Positions 9,478 to 19,238 of a DNA stretch of 64,000 bases are shown here, in pieces. This DNA is from Carnobacterium iners. GTDB lineage: Bacteria; Bacillota; Bacilli; Lactobacillales; Carnobacteriaceae. The notes beneath the pieces are model-generated. The model was not told where the DNA came from. It made no database searches and saw only the letters and a program-made list of their open reading frames with translations. The translations under genes were made by a program, and so were the position numbers. The first letter of the stretch is position 1, and each line of letters opens with the position of its first letter. The stretch is taken from NCBI RefSeq assembly GCF_900177385.1, contig NZ_FXBJ01000002.1, forward strand, positions 1,616,001 through 1,680,000. Reading direction: 5' to 3'.

Positions 9478-9488
9478 AGTAGAGCATT

Positions 9489-9510
9489 AACATTGAGAAT
9501 GTTATATAAT
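9489..9510 (+). promoter_or_regulatory. Candidate rdrA promoter with palindromic operator
   Basis: TATAAT at 9505-9510 is preceded directly by the inverted repeat AACATT-GAG-AATGTT (9489-9503). No good -35 is seen at 17 bp, so the promoter may be weak or activator/repressor dependent. It is the only clear -10 between the IS debris and rdrA. Confidence 0.4.
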
Positions 9511-9565
9511 AGAAATGGTGAATACGTTGTTACAATAAAATATCTTATATTACAAAGGGGACTTT

Positions 9566-9607
9566 ATGAAATATTGGCATCAATACACTAACTTGATGAC
9601 TAGATAA
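9566..9607 (+). CDS. 13-residue upstream ORF (possible leader peptide)
   Basis: ATG 9566 follows AAAGGGG by four bases and encodes MKYWHQYTNLMTR, ending at 9607, two bases before the rdrA ribosome site. Its position would let translation of the short ORF affect rdrA. No stem or attenuator is obvious, so it may be chance. Confidence 0.3.
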   Translation: MKYWHQYTNLMTR

Positions 9608-9620
9608 GATGGAGGAAATA

Positions 9621-12260
9621 ATGAATAAAATTAATTGGATGGCGGCAAGGACAGAAGTTACATTAACTGCAAAAGAGTATAGCTATAAAAAATCGAATTA
9701 TTTATTTCACATTAGTATTGAAAGGATTTTAGAACTTTGTGACCAATATAAGATAAACGCTAAAGATTCTAATAGATCTATTAGTATTGTAGGTGAAAGA
9801 GGTAGTGGGAAAACTTCTGTAGTAAAAACGGTAAGTCAAATATTAAAAGCTAAAGATTATTTTGTTTTTGATATTGTAGATCCAGGAGTTTTTTCTGGGA
9901 CTATAAGTTTGTTAGAATTATTAATAAGTAACATTTATTTATATATTAATAAAAATAGTAAAGCAAATAATTATTCTAATCTATTTGGACACTCAAATAG
10001 TAGAGAAATTTTAGAATTTAAAATGATTGAAGAAATTGAAGGTATTATGGATACTTTGGCAAATTTCAGAATCGATAAAAGTGTATTTTCTAATGAAAAT
10101 ACAAGCATGGAAGTATTAAATGATATCAATAATCGAGTATCGTTTAATAAAAATCTTTCAAAGTTAATTAATGATCTTAAGGTATATACAGGTAAAGAAA
10201 ATATTGTATTATGTATTGATGACTTAGATTTGGTTGATAACAAAGATACTTATAATATGCTAGAAGATATTAGAAAATATTTACTGAAAGATATTACCGT
10301 CATTGTTTCATACAGGGATGTCCAGTTGTTGGATGCAGTCGTCCAAAAAAATTTGAACGAAAATAAAGAGCTGAAAAATGAAGGTTTTATAGATAGTAAT
10401 GATATTTATAATCAGTCAACGAAGTATATTGAAAAACTTCTACCGCTCTCATCAAGAGTTTATTTACAAAAAACAAATGAAGTATGGAGTCAAAAAAATT
10501 CAGATGTTTTATATGCACTTTTAAATTTCGAAAAATTAAATTCTGAAAAATTAAATTACGAAAAAGAATTTGTGGAAAAATATGCAGAAGATGAAAAAAC
10601 AATGAATTTTTTAAAGGGAGCTACTGTAAAAGAATGGTTGATCTTTGCTATTTTTAAAAAAACAAGAATTAACATTACGCCAGTTGACGCAAAAGAAGAA
10701 ATGATTGTGGGATTACCGGATAATATGAGGGGACTTTTACAATTAATTGAAATTGTTCATGAGAGACTTGTGATGCCGAAAAATAATGATGAAAAATACC
10801 TGGAAATAATTAGAAATAATTTAAAAATATATAAAGAATACTATTACGATTTTATCTCTGAAAAACTGCCAACTGATGAAATGAAAATCATCAAAAAATG
10901 GGAAGGATCACCCGTAGAGAGTAAGAATTACAATATTTACCAAGCACTTTTTCATGAAATTAAAAAATCGGTAGTAAGTGCTAACAAAGAAATGAAGTCA
11001 TTTGGAAATATGGATCAGTTATTGAATATTAACTTAGTTTCCAATGAGAATGTCACAATTGGTGATGTTTATGAAATCTTAGAGAGATATAAAATGACAA
11101 ATGCAGATGACCCAGAGGCTGTATTCTTTGTTTACGTTATCAAGGTTATTTATAGTATTGAACTATTGCGCTTATATATTAATGGAAATATTAAAAAAGA
11201 AAATAGTATAGATTCTTATTTAAATTTGCTTAATAATAAGATAACTCCGGATGGTTTAATTTATGTAGAAGAATCAGATAACATAATTAAGTATAACAAA
11301 CAGTTCATTGAGAAGATTAATTTGAATATGGACGAATTTTCCAATAGGAGCATATTGATATTAGATACTTTGATAAAAAAATTAATGTATACAACATTTA
11401 CTGCGAAAGGTAATAATAGTCAAAATATCCGATTTAAATTGAATAACACTAAGGAAGCGGAGAATAAAAGTAATGGTAATTTCATTCAAACAAAAAATAT
11501 TACGTATGCATATAGATCTTACTACAGTAAAAATATTAAAGAAATAACTTTGTCAAAAAACTACTCCTATTATTTTGATTTGCTAACATATCTCACTAAA
11601 AGAAATTATATAGAAGATAGTTTTGAAGATAAAAATTATATATATTATTCAATGTTCGATATGGATAAATTACTTCGTGTTAATTTTGGTGGAGCAAATC
11701 CTAACTACACACTATATTCTGTAATAGATCAAATAAAGAATCTATTTGTTTTTTCAAATACAGAAAAAGGCTTTACCTATTTGTATGAAAATTTTGAAAA
11801 CAAAGAAAATAAAAATATATTTAGAGAATATACAAAAGAAGAATGGAATTCACTTGACTTACTACTAAAAAATAGGCAAGAATTAGTAGAAAATTTTGAA
11901 GAAATAAAAAGAGCTGATGTAGAAAACAATGAAAAATTATTTAAAAAATATAAAGAATTAGAAAGTGATTTATACTCAATTAATAAACATACAGAATCGC
12001 AATCACTAGCAATTGAAATAACTAATTTTAAAAAGAATATAACATCAAATATTGTGTTAATTCCTACTAGTAAAAAAGGGCTAAGAGATGCAATAAAAGA
12101 TGTCTTAAAAAAAGAAAACGATAAATTAAATAAAACTGAACTCAATGAACTCAATAATATGGTTATTAGGGCGAAGTTAAGGGGTCCATTAAATAAACAA
12201 GATAGAGAGCAATTTATAAATATCTTGGATGCAAAAAACATTAGATATGAATTAAAATAG
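9621..12260 (+). CDS. rdrA: RADAR system ATPase RdrA (KAP-like P-loop NTPase)
   Basis: Start chosen at ATG 9621, with GGAGG at 9611-9615 (an in-frame ATG at 9609 overlaps that site). The 879 residues carry Walker A GERGSGKT at 58-65 and Walker B VLCIDD at 196-201, the pattern of KAP-type STAND NTPases, followed by a long, lysine- and asparagine-rich helical region. Known RdrA proteins are of this size and are always next to the large deaminase RdrB, as here (15-bp gap). In described RADAR systems (E. coli, Citrobacter, Streptococcus suis) RdrA and RdrB form a giant complex that edits adenosine nucleotides or RNA on phage infection. Base composition is very AT-rich. I infer the name from architecture plus partner; the paired order is strong support. 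Confidence 0.87.
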   Translation: MNKINWMAARTEVTLTAKEYSYKKSNYLFHISIERILELCDQYKINAKDSNRSISIVGERGSGKTSVVKTVSQILKAKDYFVFDIVDPGVFSGTISLLELLISNIYLYINKNSKANNYSNLFGHSNSREILEFKMIEEIEGIMDTLANFRIDKSVFSNENTSMEVLNDINNRVSFNKNLSKLINDLKVYTGKENIVLCIDDLDLVDNKDTYNMLEDIRKYLLKDITVIVSYRDVQLLDAVVQKNLNENKELKNEGFIDSNDIYNQSTKYIEKLLPLSSRVYLQKTNEVWSQKNSDVLYALLNFEKLNSEKLNYEKEFVEKYAEDEKTMNFLKGATVKEWLIFAIFKKTRINITPVDAKEEMIVGLPDNMRGLLQLIEIVHERLVMPKNNDEKYLEIIRNNLKIYKEYYYDFISEKLPTDEMKIIKKWEGSPVESKNYNIYQALFHEIKKSVVSANKEMKSFGNMDQLLNINLVSNENVTIGDVYEILERYKMTNADDPEAVFFVYVIKVIYSIELLRLYINGNIKKENSIDSYLNLLNNKITPDGLIYVEESDNIIKYNKQFIEKINLNMDEFSNRSILILDTLIKKLMYTTFTAKGNNSQNIRFKLNNTKEAENKSNGNFIQTKNITYAYRSYYSKNIKEITLSKNYSYYFDLLTYLTKRNYIEDSFEDKNYIYYSMFDMDKLLRVNFGGANPNYTLYSVIDQIKNLFVFSNTEKGFTYLYENFENKENKNIFREYTKEEWNSLDLLLKNRQELVENFEEIKRADVENNEKLFKKYKELESDLYSINKHTESQSLAIEITNFKKNITSNIVLIPTSKKGLRDAIKDVLKKENDKLNKTELNELNNMVIRAKLRGPLNKQDREQFINILDAKNIRYELK

Positions 12261-12275
12261 AAAGGTTTCTAAAAG

Positions 12276-14834
12276 ATGATAAATGCAGATAGATTGATGC
12301 GAATTATGTATAAAGAACTAGATTTCAACTTATTTGCTTTAAATAAATTGGATACAGAAAATAAATCAGTTGCAGAAAATGGTATGAAACAATTTTCTAT
12401 GTTTGATTTAAAGAATGATCAGTTTATAAAGATTTTGAAAAATAAATATTTAGAAGTTTACCCTGATAATTATAATATGGATGAAGTAAATATTATTATT
12501 GAAGAACAGAAACAAAATATTCAAAATAAGTTTGGACAAACAAATACACTATTCTTATTTCCCTTTTATGCAGAAAAACTATTTAAATTTGTTAATTCTC
12601 ATATTAGAGTTGATTTTAATGATATTTTAGAATGGGATGGATTTATAAATAAAGTAGATGGAAATATTTTTATTGCAGCGTTTTTAGCATCAAATAATAT
12701 TAACTCAAATGCTTATCAACCAGATGAAATTATTTCTCATACAAATAACCGTCTTTACAAGATACTGGATAAAGGCGTTGCTGAAAATCACATGCATTTA
12801 AAAGCTTCAGGGTACACGTCTGATTTAAATTGGGTAACATTATTAGGTCATAAGATATTTGATACAGAGGCACTAACCAAGTTTGTTAGTAATGAAAATA
12901 ATTTTGGGAAATTGAAGACTAGCGGGAAAAAAAATGAGGATATCATTTTATACATTCAAAAAATCAAATTGGTTAGAATCTATTTAATGCAGTTCATAGA
13001 TGTTTATAAATCTGATAATAAGTATTTTTTAGAAGAAAAGAAGAAAGAATATACTGACTATTGCATTAGTGAAAAAGAAATGTATCGAATGCTAGTTGTT
13101 AATACTAGTGTAGAATTAGAAGTATTTCGCGAGAAAATTCAAAAAGTAGAACGAATTCGACGACATAATTTTAGGATAAATACAGCAGATATTAAGCAAA
13201 GTTATTTGATAGAACGTAAATTTTTAACTGAGTTATTTACAATCCTCTTGAATAACGAATTTACAAGATTCTTCATGTACCTATTTAACTTTTATCTGGC
13301 AGGATTAAACCTTATAAAGTTTGAATTTGTTCAAGACAATATTGGTATGGGTTTTGGTAAGTTTAAGGAGAAAGAAAGTGTCAAAGAAGGTTTTTTAAAT
13401 AACAACTTGTTGATTTATGAAAGTGTATTTGATAAATATTATAAAGAAGGTAATATAAAAAAAATCGAAATTCGCATCGCTCCAAAAAGTAAAAAAGACT
13501 TAATAAAATTAATCGATACACTAAATAAAACCAATGAAAAATATTATAGAAAATATAAGGCAAAAAATGAAGCTATTTCAAAAATTGAATATGGGATTAT
13601 CATTCATTACATAAAAAATAGTGATTCACTAAATAATGGAGATAATATATCAATGTGGAGAAACAAGAAAATGCGCGTATCTCTTGATAGAGAATCAAAG
13701 AAAACTTCTAGTTTTTTTAGTCTATCAGCGGCAAGCCATCTTTATAAAATAAAAATTATTGGAATCGATGCTGCAAATGTAGAGTTAAGATGCAGACCAG
13801 AGGTTTTCGGCCCCGTGTTCCGAAAACATAGATTAGAAAGTAAAAAAAGTAATAACTTGAATTTTACCTATCATGTAGGAGAAGAATTCAATACGATCTG
13901 CAATGGTCTCCGGGCAATTGATGAAGTAGTAGAGTTCTTGAATTTTCGAAGAAATGATAGATTGGGTCACGCGTTAGCGCTAGGAATGGAAATAAAAACT
14001 TATTTTACTAAAAAGCGAAATTTTTTGACATCTACTTTACAAGATTATGTAGATGATATTATTTGGATGTATTATCTTGTCGCATCGGAAAATTCTGTTG
14101 ATTATCACAGCAATATGTTACTTTATTTAGCAGAAGAATTTGAAAAATATTCCAAAAAATTATTTTGCAATACAAAATTATGTTTTGAATTTTCTATGTA
14201 CGATTATATGTGTGCATATCAATTGCGTGGCGATAATCCTAGCGAATATAAGGTATCTGAAGTATTTGAATGTAGAAAAATGATGATATACGAGAATATA
14301 ATGAAAAAACCAAATAAAAAATATCAATTGAATAGTGATAATAAAAAACACCAAGAGGCTTTTATGAATAAAAAAGCACAAAAATTGTATTATTTATATC
14401 ATAATAATCTACTTTTACGTCAACAAGGGCAACAAACTGAAATATTCGAAGTTCAGTCGTATTATATAGAAGCAGTAGAATTAGCACAAAATTTATTACA
14501 AAAGAAAATATATGAAAAAGGAATAAGTGTTGAAGTTAATCCATCTTCTAATCGCAAAATTTCATCGATCACAAAATTTATTGATTTACCAGCTTTTGGA
14601 ATTAACCGTGTAGGACTAAAGAAAGAATCTTTAAAAGATTTAGACTATCATATACCTGTAAGTATTAATACAGATGATAGCAGCATCTTTCAAACCAATT
14701 TAAATAATGAATATTCGATGTTAGCGGCGGCATTATTCAGATATGGTTTTGCAAATGAAGATGTTTATCAGTATATAGAATATTTAAGGAAATCTTCTTT
14801 AGAGCAATCATTTATTAGAGAAGTACCTTTTTAA
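12276..14834 (+). CDS. rdrB: RADAR system adenosine deaminase RdrB
   Basis: An 852-residue protein containing a split adenosine deaminase domain. The zinc pair is H172-M-H174 (NHMHLKA); HVGEE at 533-537 supplies the His and catalytic Glu of the ADA HAGE motif; RLGHA puts the next His at 565; NTDD at 798-801 supplies the metal Asp and its partner. All ADA catalytic residues are therefore kept, unlike ordinary ADA (about 350 residues), because large inserts separate the motifs, as in RdrB. Weak RBS AAAGG; spacing to rdrA suggests one transcript. Expected role: ATP/dATP or RNA adenosine deamination to inosine during phage attack, together with RdrA. Confidence 0.9.
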   Translation: MINADRLMRIMYKELDFNLFALNKLDTENKSVAENGMKQFSMFDLKNDQFIKILKNKYLEVYPDNYNMDEVNIIIEEQKQNIQNKFGQTNTLFLFPFYAEKLFKFVNSHIRVDFNDILEWDGFINKVDGNIFIAAFLASNNINSNAYQPDEIISHTNNRLYKILDKGVAENHMHLKASGYTSDLNWVTLLGHKIFDTEALTKFVSNENNFGKLKTSGKKNEDIILYIQKIKLVRIYLMQFIDVYKSDNKYFLEEKKKEYTDYCISEKEMYRMLVVNTSVELEVFREKIQKVERIRRHNFRINTADIKQSYLIERKFLTELFTILLNNEFTRFFMYLFNFYLAGLNLIKFEFVQDNIGMGFGKFKEKESVKEGFLNNNLLIYESVFDKYYKEGNIKKIEIRIAPKSKKDLIKLIDTLNKTNEKYYRKYKAKNEAISKIEYGIIIHYIKNSDSLNNGDNISMWRNKKMRVSLDRESKKTSSFFSLSAASHLYKIKIIGIDAANVELRCRPEVFGPVFRKHRLESKKSNNLNFTYHVGEEFNTICNGLRAIDEVVEFLNFRRNDRLGHALALGMEIKTYFTKKRNFLTSTLQDYVDDIIWMYYLVASENSVDYHSNMLLYLAEEFEKYSKKLFCNTKLCFEFSMYDYMCAYQLRGDNPSEYKVSEVFECRKMMIYENIMKKPNKKYQLNSDNKKHQEAFMNKKAQKLYYLYHNNLLLRQQGQQTEIFEVQSYYIEAVELAQNLLQKKIYEKGISVEVNPSSNRKISSITKFIDLPAFGINRVGLKKESLKDLDYHIPVSINTDDSSIFQTNLNNEYSMLAAALFRYGFANEDVYQYIEYLRKSSLEQSFIREVPF

Positions 14835-14945
14835 CACCACTTTACAAGTTTTTATGTCCTTTAGGATATGAAAATACAAATAACTACAAAACTCTTGTAT
14901 GATTAGTTTGAGATGAAAACCAACAAAAGAAAAGGAGTCGTTTAA

Positions 14946-16095
14946 TTTGCTGTTAGTAGAGATAATCGAAAAGGTTTAGTTAGTGGACTCATTTTTTCAA
15001 GTTTAGCGGTATTTAATTGTTTTAATATAGCTATTCGTATGAATACGTTACTAGTAGATTTTTTGTTGCTTTTATTAACCTTAGCTGCTATTTCTGGAAT
15101 CTATGTTTACCGAGACAACTTCAAGGAAGCCAGTTTTCATACGGCATTTATTTTATCTGTTCTAGGAATTGTAAAGAATAGTGGCGTGTTTTTTGTTTTA
15201 TTAGCGCTAGCGTTTTATCTGTTTATCGCCATAAAAAATATGGCTTTAGAGTCCAAACATTAGTGCTTGTATTAGGAACAGTCGCGTCTTCTTTTTTATT
15301 GGATACTTTATGGGGTAGACATGTGAAAACGACCTTTGTTGAGATGACATCTAAACAAAGGCCAGTCTTTCGTCTTATCAAGAGATTTTTTCAAGTAAGT
15401 CTTCAGACATTATTGATGAGGTTACATCAGCCTTTGTAAAGACCATTCTTAGGCTAGATACGTTGTCGACACAAGGTATTTTATTGATTTAGGTGTTATT
15501 TATTGGAGCGATGCTGTTTATTCGTTTTGACTTTAAACGCAAAAGCAAGTTGATGGCTATCTTTATCGTTTTAGATAGTACGATTGTGTTGTATTGTGTC
15601 GGGATTTTATTGATGTTTTTTTCTATGCCGACAGATGAAGCGCTTGTTTTAGCTGGTTTTGAACGCTATGCATCTAGTATGGTCATTTTTGGCCTTGGCG
15701 TGGACACATTGGATATGGCCGTCGAGATGGATAGACTTTTCTATGAGCAGTCCTTAGAAGCTCGTACGTATAAGTTATTTAAAAGTATCAAGCATAAAAA
15801 AGCTTATCAAACGTCAACGATGTTGCTTTTCTTTGTTTCAATCGGTTTATTGTTGTCCGAAAACAATGGAATGATTTATACAGCGAATGAGTATCAAACG
15901 ACTATTCCTTATCAGGTGAAGCAGGTTACAGGCGATAATATGCGTCTAAACGAAAAGCGTTACTTGATTGTTTCTAGTGATAAAGAGGATGTTGACAACT
16001 ACCTTGTTTCATTTGTTGGGAAATACTTTTTCTATAGCCCGACTGTTGATGCAAGAGAGTTTTTTACGATGGACGATGATCACTTTACTTTCTAA
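14946..16095 (+). pseudogene. Multi-pass membrane protein, frameshifted
   Basis: The frame from 14946 (no start codon; AAAGGAG at 14933-14939) encodes several hydrophobic segments up to a stop near 15263, continues in another frame (LVLGTVASSFLLDTLWG), shifts again near 15390 and meets a TAG near 15490 before resuming at 15493-16095. The joined product would be about 380 residues with six or more membrane spans and a C-terminal extracytoplasmic part. FERYASSMVIFGLG resembles segments of cell-envelope glycan membrane enzymes (GT-C or polymerase-like), but this is only a guess. Several lesions make it a pseudogene. Confidence 0.6.
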
Positions 16096-16235
16096 GCTCT
16101 AACTAAAAAATTAATCGGGGTAAATCTTAAATCTAGTATGTGTTCAACAACCGATTTACTAAAAGGTATCTAGTATTAGCTAATTCTAGTTGAAATTAAC
16201 TAAATCAAGATGGATTGATTTAGTTATTTACCGAG

Positions 16236-16265
16236 CCGTTTCTCACTTAGAGAAGCGGTTTTTTG
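16236..16265 (+). terminator. Rho-independent terminator
   Basis: Stem CCGTTTCTC / GAGAAGCGG with a 5-base loop followed by TTTTTT. It closes the membrane-protein pseudogene unit and insulates the following importer operon. Confidence 0.8.
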
Positions 16266-16370
16266 TTGTCCAAATATTTACAAATCTTCTCCCTCATTTA
16301 CAAAGACTTAACAAGAAGTTGGTCTGAAAATCACATCCACTTGGTAAGATTTGGGTGTTGAAAGAAAACA

Positions 16371-16387
16371 ACCTTTATAAAAAAGGT
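16371..16387 (+). promoter_or_regulatory. Inverted repeat before the importer operon
   Basis: ACCTTT-ATAAA-AAAGGT lies 45 bp before the first gene of the operon. It could be a repressor site. A clean -35/-10 pair is not visible. Confidence 0.3.
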
Positions 16388-16431
16388 ATATCTTTTGATA
16401 ATTTCTACATACAACTGAGGAGGAATAAAAA

Positions 16432-17538
16432 ATGAATCATTTAAAAAAAGGATTAGTATCAACTTTATTAGCTGGAGTCTTGCTAGCCGGTTGTGGCGCA
16501 AAAGGCGAAGCAGTCCAACCAACACAGGTTGACTTAAATGCGTTGACGACACAAGAAATTGAAACGAAAGCCAAAGAAGAAGGCAAAATCCAATCGGTCG
16601 GCATGCCAGACACCTGGGCGAACTGGGGTGAAACATGGGCTGAAATTGAAAAGAAGCATGGACTTACTCAAGCCGATACCGATATGAGTTCGGCTGAAGA
16701 AATAGCGTTATTCGAAGCTGAAAAAGAAAATGCTACCAAAGATATTGGTGATGTAGGTCAATCGTTTGGACCGATTGCAGAAGATAAAGGCGTCACTCTT
16801 CCTTACAAGACGTCTTATTGGGATGAGATTCCGGCTTGGGCAAAAGACGATGATGGCGATTGGATTGTGGGGTATACGGGGACAATTTCTTTTATCACCA
16901 ATACGAATGCGGTAAAAGAAGCACCAACGTCATTTGCTGATATTTTAAAAGGCGACTACAAAGTGAGCATAGGAGATGTTAATGCTGCGACTCAAGCACA
17001 AAATGGCGTTTTGGCAGCAGCGATTGCGAATGGTGGCGATGAAACCAATCTTGAACCAGGGATAGCTTTTTTTGCAGAACTTGCTAGTCAAGGAAGATTG
17101 GATATGGGCGACACCGATTTAGCTCGTTTAGAGGCTGGAGAAATTGAAGTCGGAATTTATTGGGACTTTAATGCCTTAAACTATGCTGACTCGATTGAAG
17201 CTAGTAACCCGGATGCAGCTTTTTTGGTTACCATTCCACAAGATGGCACCGTTCAAAGCGGGTATGCAACAATTATTAATGCTTATGCACCACATCCTCA
17301 TGCTGCAGCGCTAGCAAGGGAATACATTTTATCGGATGAAGGCCAAATCAATTTGGCAAAAGGCTATGCTCGTCCTATTCGTGAATCCGTTAAATTACCA
17401 GCCGATGTACAAGAAAAATTGATTGTTACTGATCAATACGGTGCAGCTCAATCCATTAAAGACACCACTGCTTGGGATAAAGCAGCAGCTACATTAGGAC
17501 AAACGTGGCAAGAAGACGTCTTAACAAAGGTCAAGTAA
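16432..17538 (+). CDS. ABC importer substrate-binding lipoprotein
   Basis: A 368-residue lipoprotein: basic N-terminus, hydrophobic stretch and lipobox LLAGC with Cys21, so it should be lipid-anchored outside the membrane. The rest looks like a type-2 periplasmic-binding fold (SBP_bac_6/8-like, iron/2-aminoethylphosphonate group): YKTSYWDEIPAW, GYTGTISFITNTNAV, GIYWDFNALNY. RBS GAGGAGG is 8 bases before ATG. It heads a five-gene operon with a phosphatase-superfamily enzyme, two permeases and an ATPase, suggesting a phosphorus-containing ligand; the ligand itself is not determined. Confidence 0.8.
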   Translation: MNHLKKGLVSTLLAGVLLAGCGAKGEAVQPTQVDLNALTTQEIETKAKEEGKIQSVGMPDTWANWGETWAEIEKKHGLTQADTDMSSAEEIALFEAEKENATKDIGDVGQSFGPIAEDKGVTLPYKTSYWDEIPAWAKDDDGDWIVGYTGTISFITNTNAVKEAPTSFADILKGDYKVSIGDVNAATQAQNGVLAAAIANGGDETNLEPGIAFFAELASQGRLDMGDTDLARLEAGEIEVGIYWDFNALNYADSIEASNPDAAFLVTIPQDGTVQSGYATIINAYAPHPHAAALAREYILSDEGQINLAKGYARPIRESVKLPADVQEKLIVTDQYGAAQSIKDTTAWDKAAATLGQTWQEDVLTKVK

Positions 17539-17564
17539 GTAGCTAAGGAGAGAAGGTAAGTCTT

Positions 17565-18374
17565 ATGAATAAAGTAATCTTAGTTGTTTTGGATGGTTTA
17601 AACGCTAAAACAGCGCACACCTATATGGGTTTTTTGGAACATTTAATCGAAAACAACCAGTGTGCAGCTTATCGTATGAACGCCGAACTACCGGCACAAT
17701 CTCGACCGCTCTATGAAGTTATCCAGACAGGCGTGCCTAGTTACTTGAACGGCATTGTTTCTAATGGAACCGTTCGACGCTCGAAAGAAACCAGTGTGTT
17801 TCAACTAGCTAAGGCTGCCGGTTTAAAAACCGGGGCAGCTAGTTACCATTGGGTGAGCGAGTTGTACAATAAAGCGCCTTTTAACCCAATGACGGATCGC
17901 ATCCAATTGGATACGGATCAAGCGATTGAAAATGGTCTCTTTTATTATGAAGATCACTATCCGGATAGTCACTTGATAGCGGATGGGGCTTATTTAATCA
18001 ATGAGAAACAAACCGATTATATTTTGATTCACTCAATGAATATTGATGACATCGGCCATAAGTTTGGCTCACAAAGTAAAGAGTACGTTCAAGCAGCAGT
18101 CAGAATGGATGCACTCTTAGCTAATTATCTGATGGATTGGTTAAAGAAAGGCTACCAAGTTGTGGTAACGGCCGATCATGGCATGAATGAGTATTGTACA
18201 CATAACGGTGTAACAGAGGAAGAGCGACAAGTTCCGTTGTATATTTTTTCAGATAAAGTAACGGTTGGCGATTGCCGCGAAACACTTGTGCCACAACTGC
18301 AACTAGCACCTTTATTGTGTTATTTGTTGGCGATTGAAAAAAGTGCGGCGATGCAAGACTTGACGTTTATCTAA
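17565..18374 (+). CDS. Alkaline phosphatase superfamily phosphodiesterase/hydrolase
   Basis: A 269-residue protein with the superfamily metal motifs: VILVVLDGLNAKTAHTYM (Asp and likely nucleophile Thr), SMNIDDIGHKFG (Asp, His) and VTADHGMNEYCTHNG (Asp-His and His). It belongs to the NPP/phosphonoacetate-hydrolase-like group. No signal peptide, so it acts in the cytoplasm on what the transporter imports. RBS AAGGAG. Neighbouring transporter and PHP phosphoesterase suggest use of an organophosphate or phosphonate. Confidence 0.75.
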   Translation: MNKVILVVLDGLNAKTAHTYMGFLEHLIENNQCAAYRMNAELPAQSRPLYEVIQTGVPSYLNGIVSNGTVRRSKETSVFQLAKAAGLKTGAASYHWVSELYNKAPFNPMTDRIQLDTDQAIENGLFYYEDHYPDSHLIADGAYLINEKQTDYILIHSMNIDDIGHKFGSQSKEYVQAAVRMDALLANYLMDWLKKGYQVVVTADHGMNEYCTHNGVTEEERQVPLYIFSDKVTVGDCRETLVPQLQLAPLLCYLLAIEKSAAMQDLTFI

Positions 18375-18388
18375 GGGAGGATAAGGTA

Positions 18389-19237
18389 GTGACCACTAAA
18401 AAAAGACATTGGCGCTATGGCGTTTTCTTGTTGCCATTTATGGTATTAATTGTTTTATTTGAAATTTTCCCTTTAGTGAGTATTCTAATCACGAGTGTTT
18501 CACCTATTGGGACAAGCGGGATGACATTCGAGCACTTTATTAGCATTTTTAAAAGCGACTATTACCGGATGTCCATTTTTAATAGCCTGATGATTGCGGT
18601 CTGGTCTTCTGTGATTGGTTTATCGGTTGCTGTTTTAGGGGCTTATGCTATTCATCACGCAACGCCTAAAGTTAAACGGTTTTTTATCAATTTGATCAAT
18701 ATGGCTTCAAATTTTCAAGGTATTCAGTTAGCCTTTGCGTTTATTATTTTACTAGGTAATGCAGGGGTATTGGTATTGATCGGGCAACAAATGGGGATTG
18801 GGTTTCTAGCAAATTTTGATGTCTATTCCAGTACTGGTATTTTGCTGACTTTTATTTATTTCCAAATTCCTTTAGCTACGTTGTTATTGTATCCGTCTTT
18901 TGATGCTATTCGTCAAGAATACAAGGAAGCAGCCATGCTGTTAAATGCCTCTACCCTTAGTTTTTGGTTACGTGTTGGTATTCCCATTATTTTACCAAGT
19001 CTATTCGGTACTTTTTCAGTCCTTTTTTCAAATGCATTAGCGGCATATGCGACACCTTATGCTTTAATGGGCAACAATTATGCTCTCTTACCGATTCGGA
19101 TTTCAGCCATGTTCACGGGAGACATTGTGCAACAAGTTGAGTTAGGCAGTGCCTTATCGGTGATTTTGTTGTTGCTAATGAGCGTGATGACCATTATTAG
19201 TACAACCGTATTGAAAAAAATGAGAAAGGAAGGATGA
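18389..19237 (+). CDS. ABC importer permease 1
   Basis: A 282-residue inner-membrane protein with about six helices and the EAA-like loop QEYKEAAMLLNASTLSFWLRVGIPIILPSL that contacts the ATPase. GTG start with GGGAGG 8 bases upstream. It ends 1 bp before the second permease, so both are probably made together as a heterodimeric pore. Confidence 0.85.
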   Translation: MTTKKRHWRYGVFLLPFMVLIVLFEIFPLVSILITSVSPIGTSGMTFEHFISIFKSDYYRMSIFNSLMIAVWSSVIGLSVAVLGAYAIHHATPKVKRFFINLINMASNFQGIQLAFAFIILLGNAGVLVLIGQQMGIGFLANFDVYSSTGILLTFIYFQIPLATLLLYPSFDAIRQEYKEAAMLLNASTLSFWLRVGIPIILPSLFGTFSVLFSNALAAYATPYALMGNNYALLPIRISAMFTGDIVQQVELGSALSVILLLLMSVMTIISTTVLKKMRKEG

Positions 19238-19238
19238 C

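Noticed and set aside
14835-16095. rdrC or rdrD accessory gene of RADAR
   Set aside because: The following membrane protein is broken by frameshifts and shows no likeness to the known accessory proteins that I can recognise.
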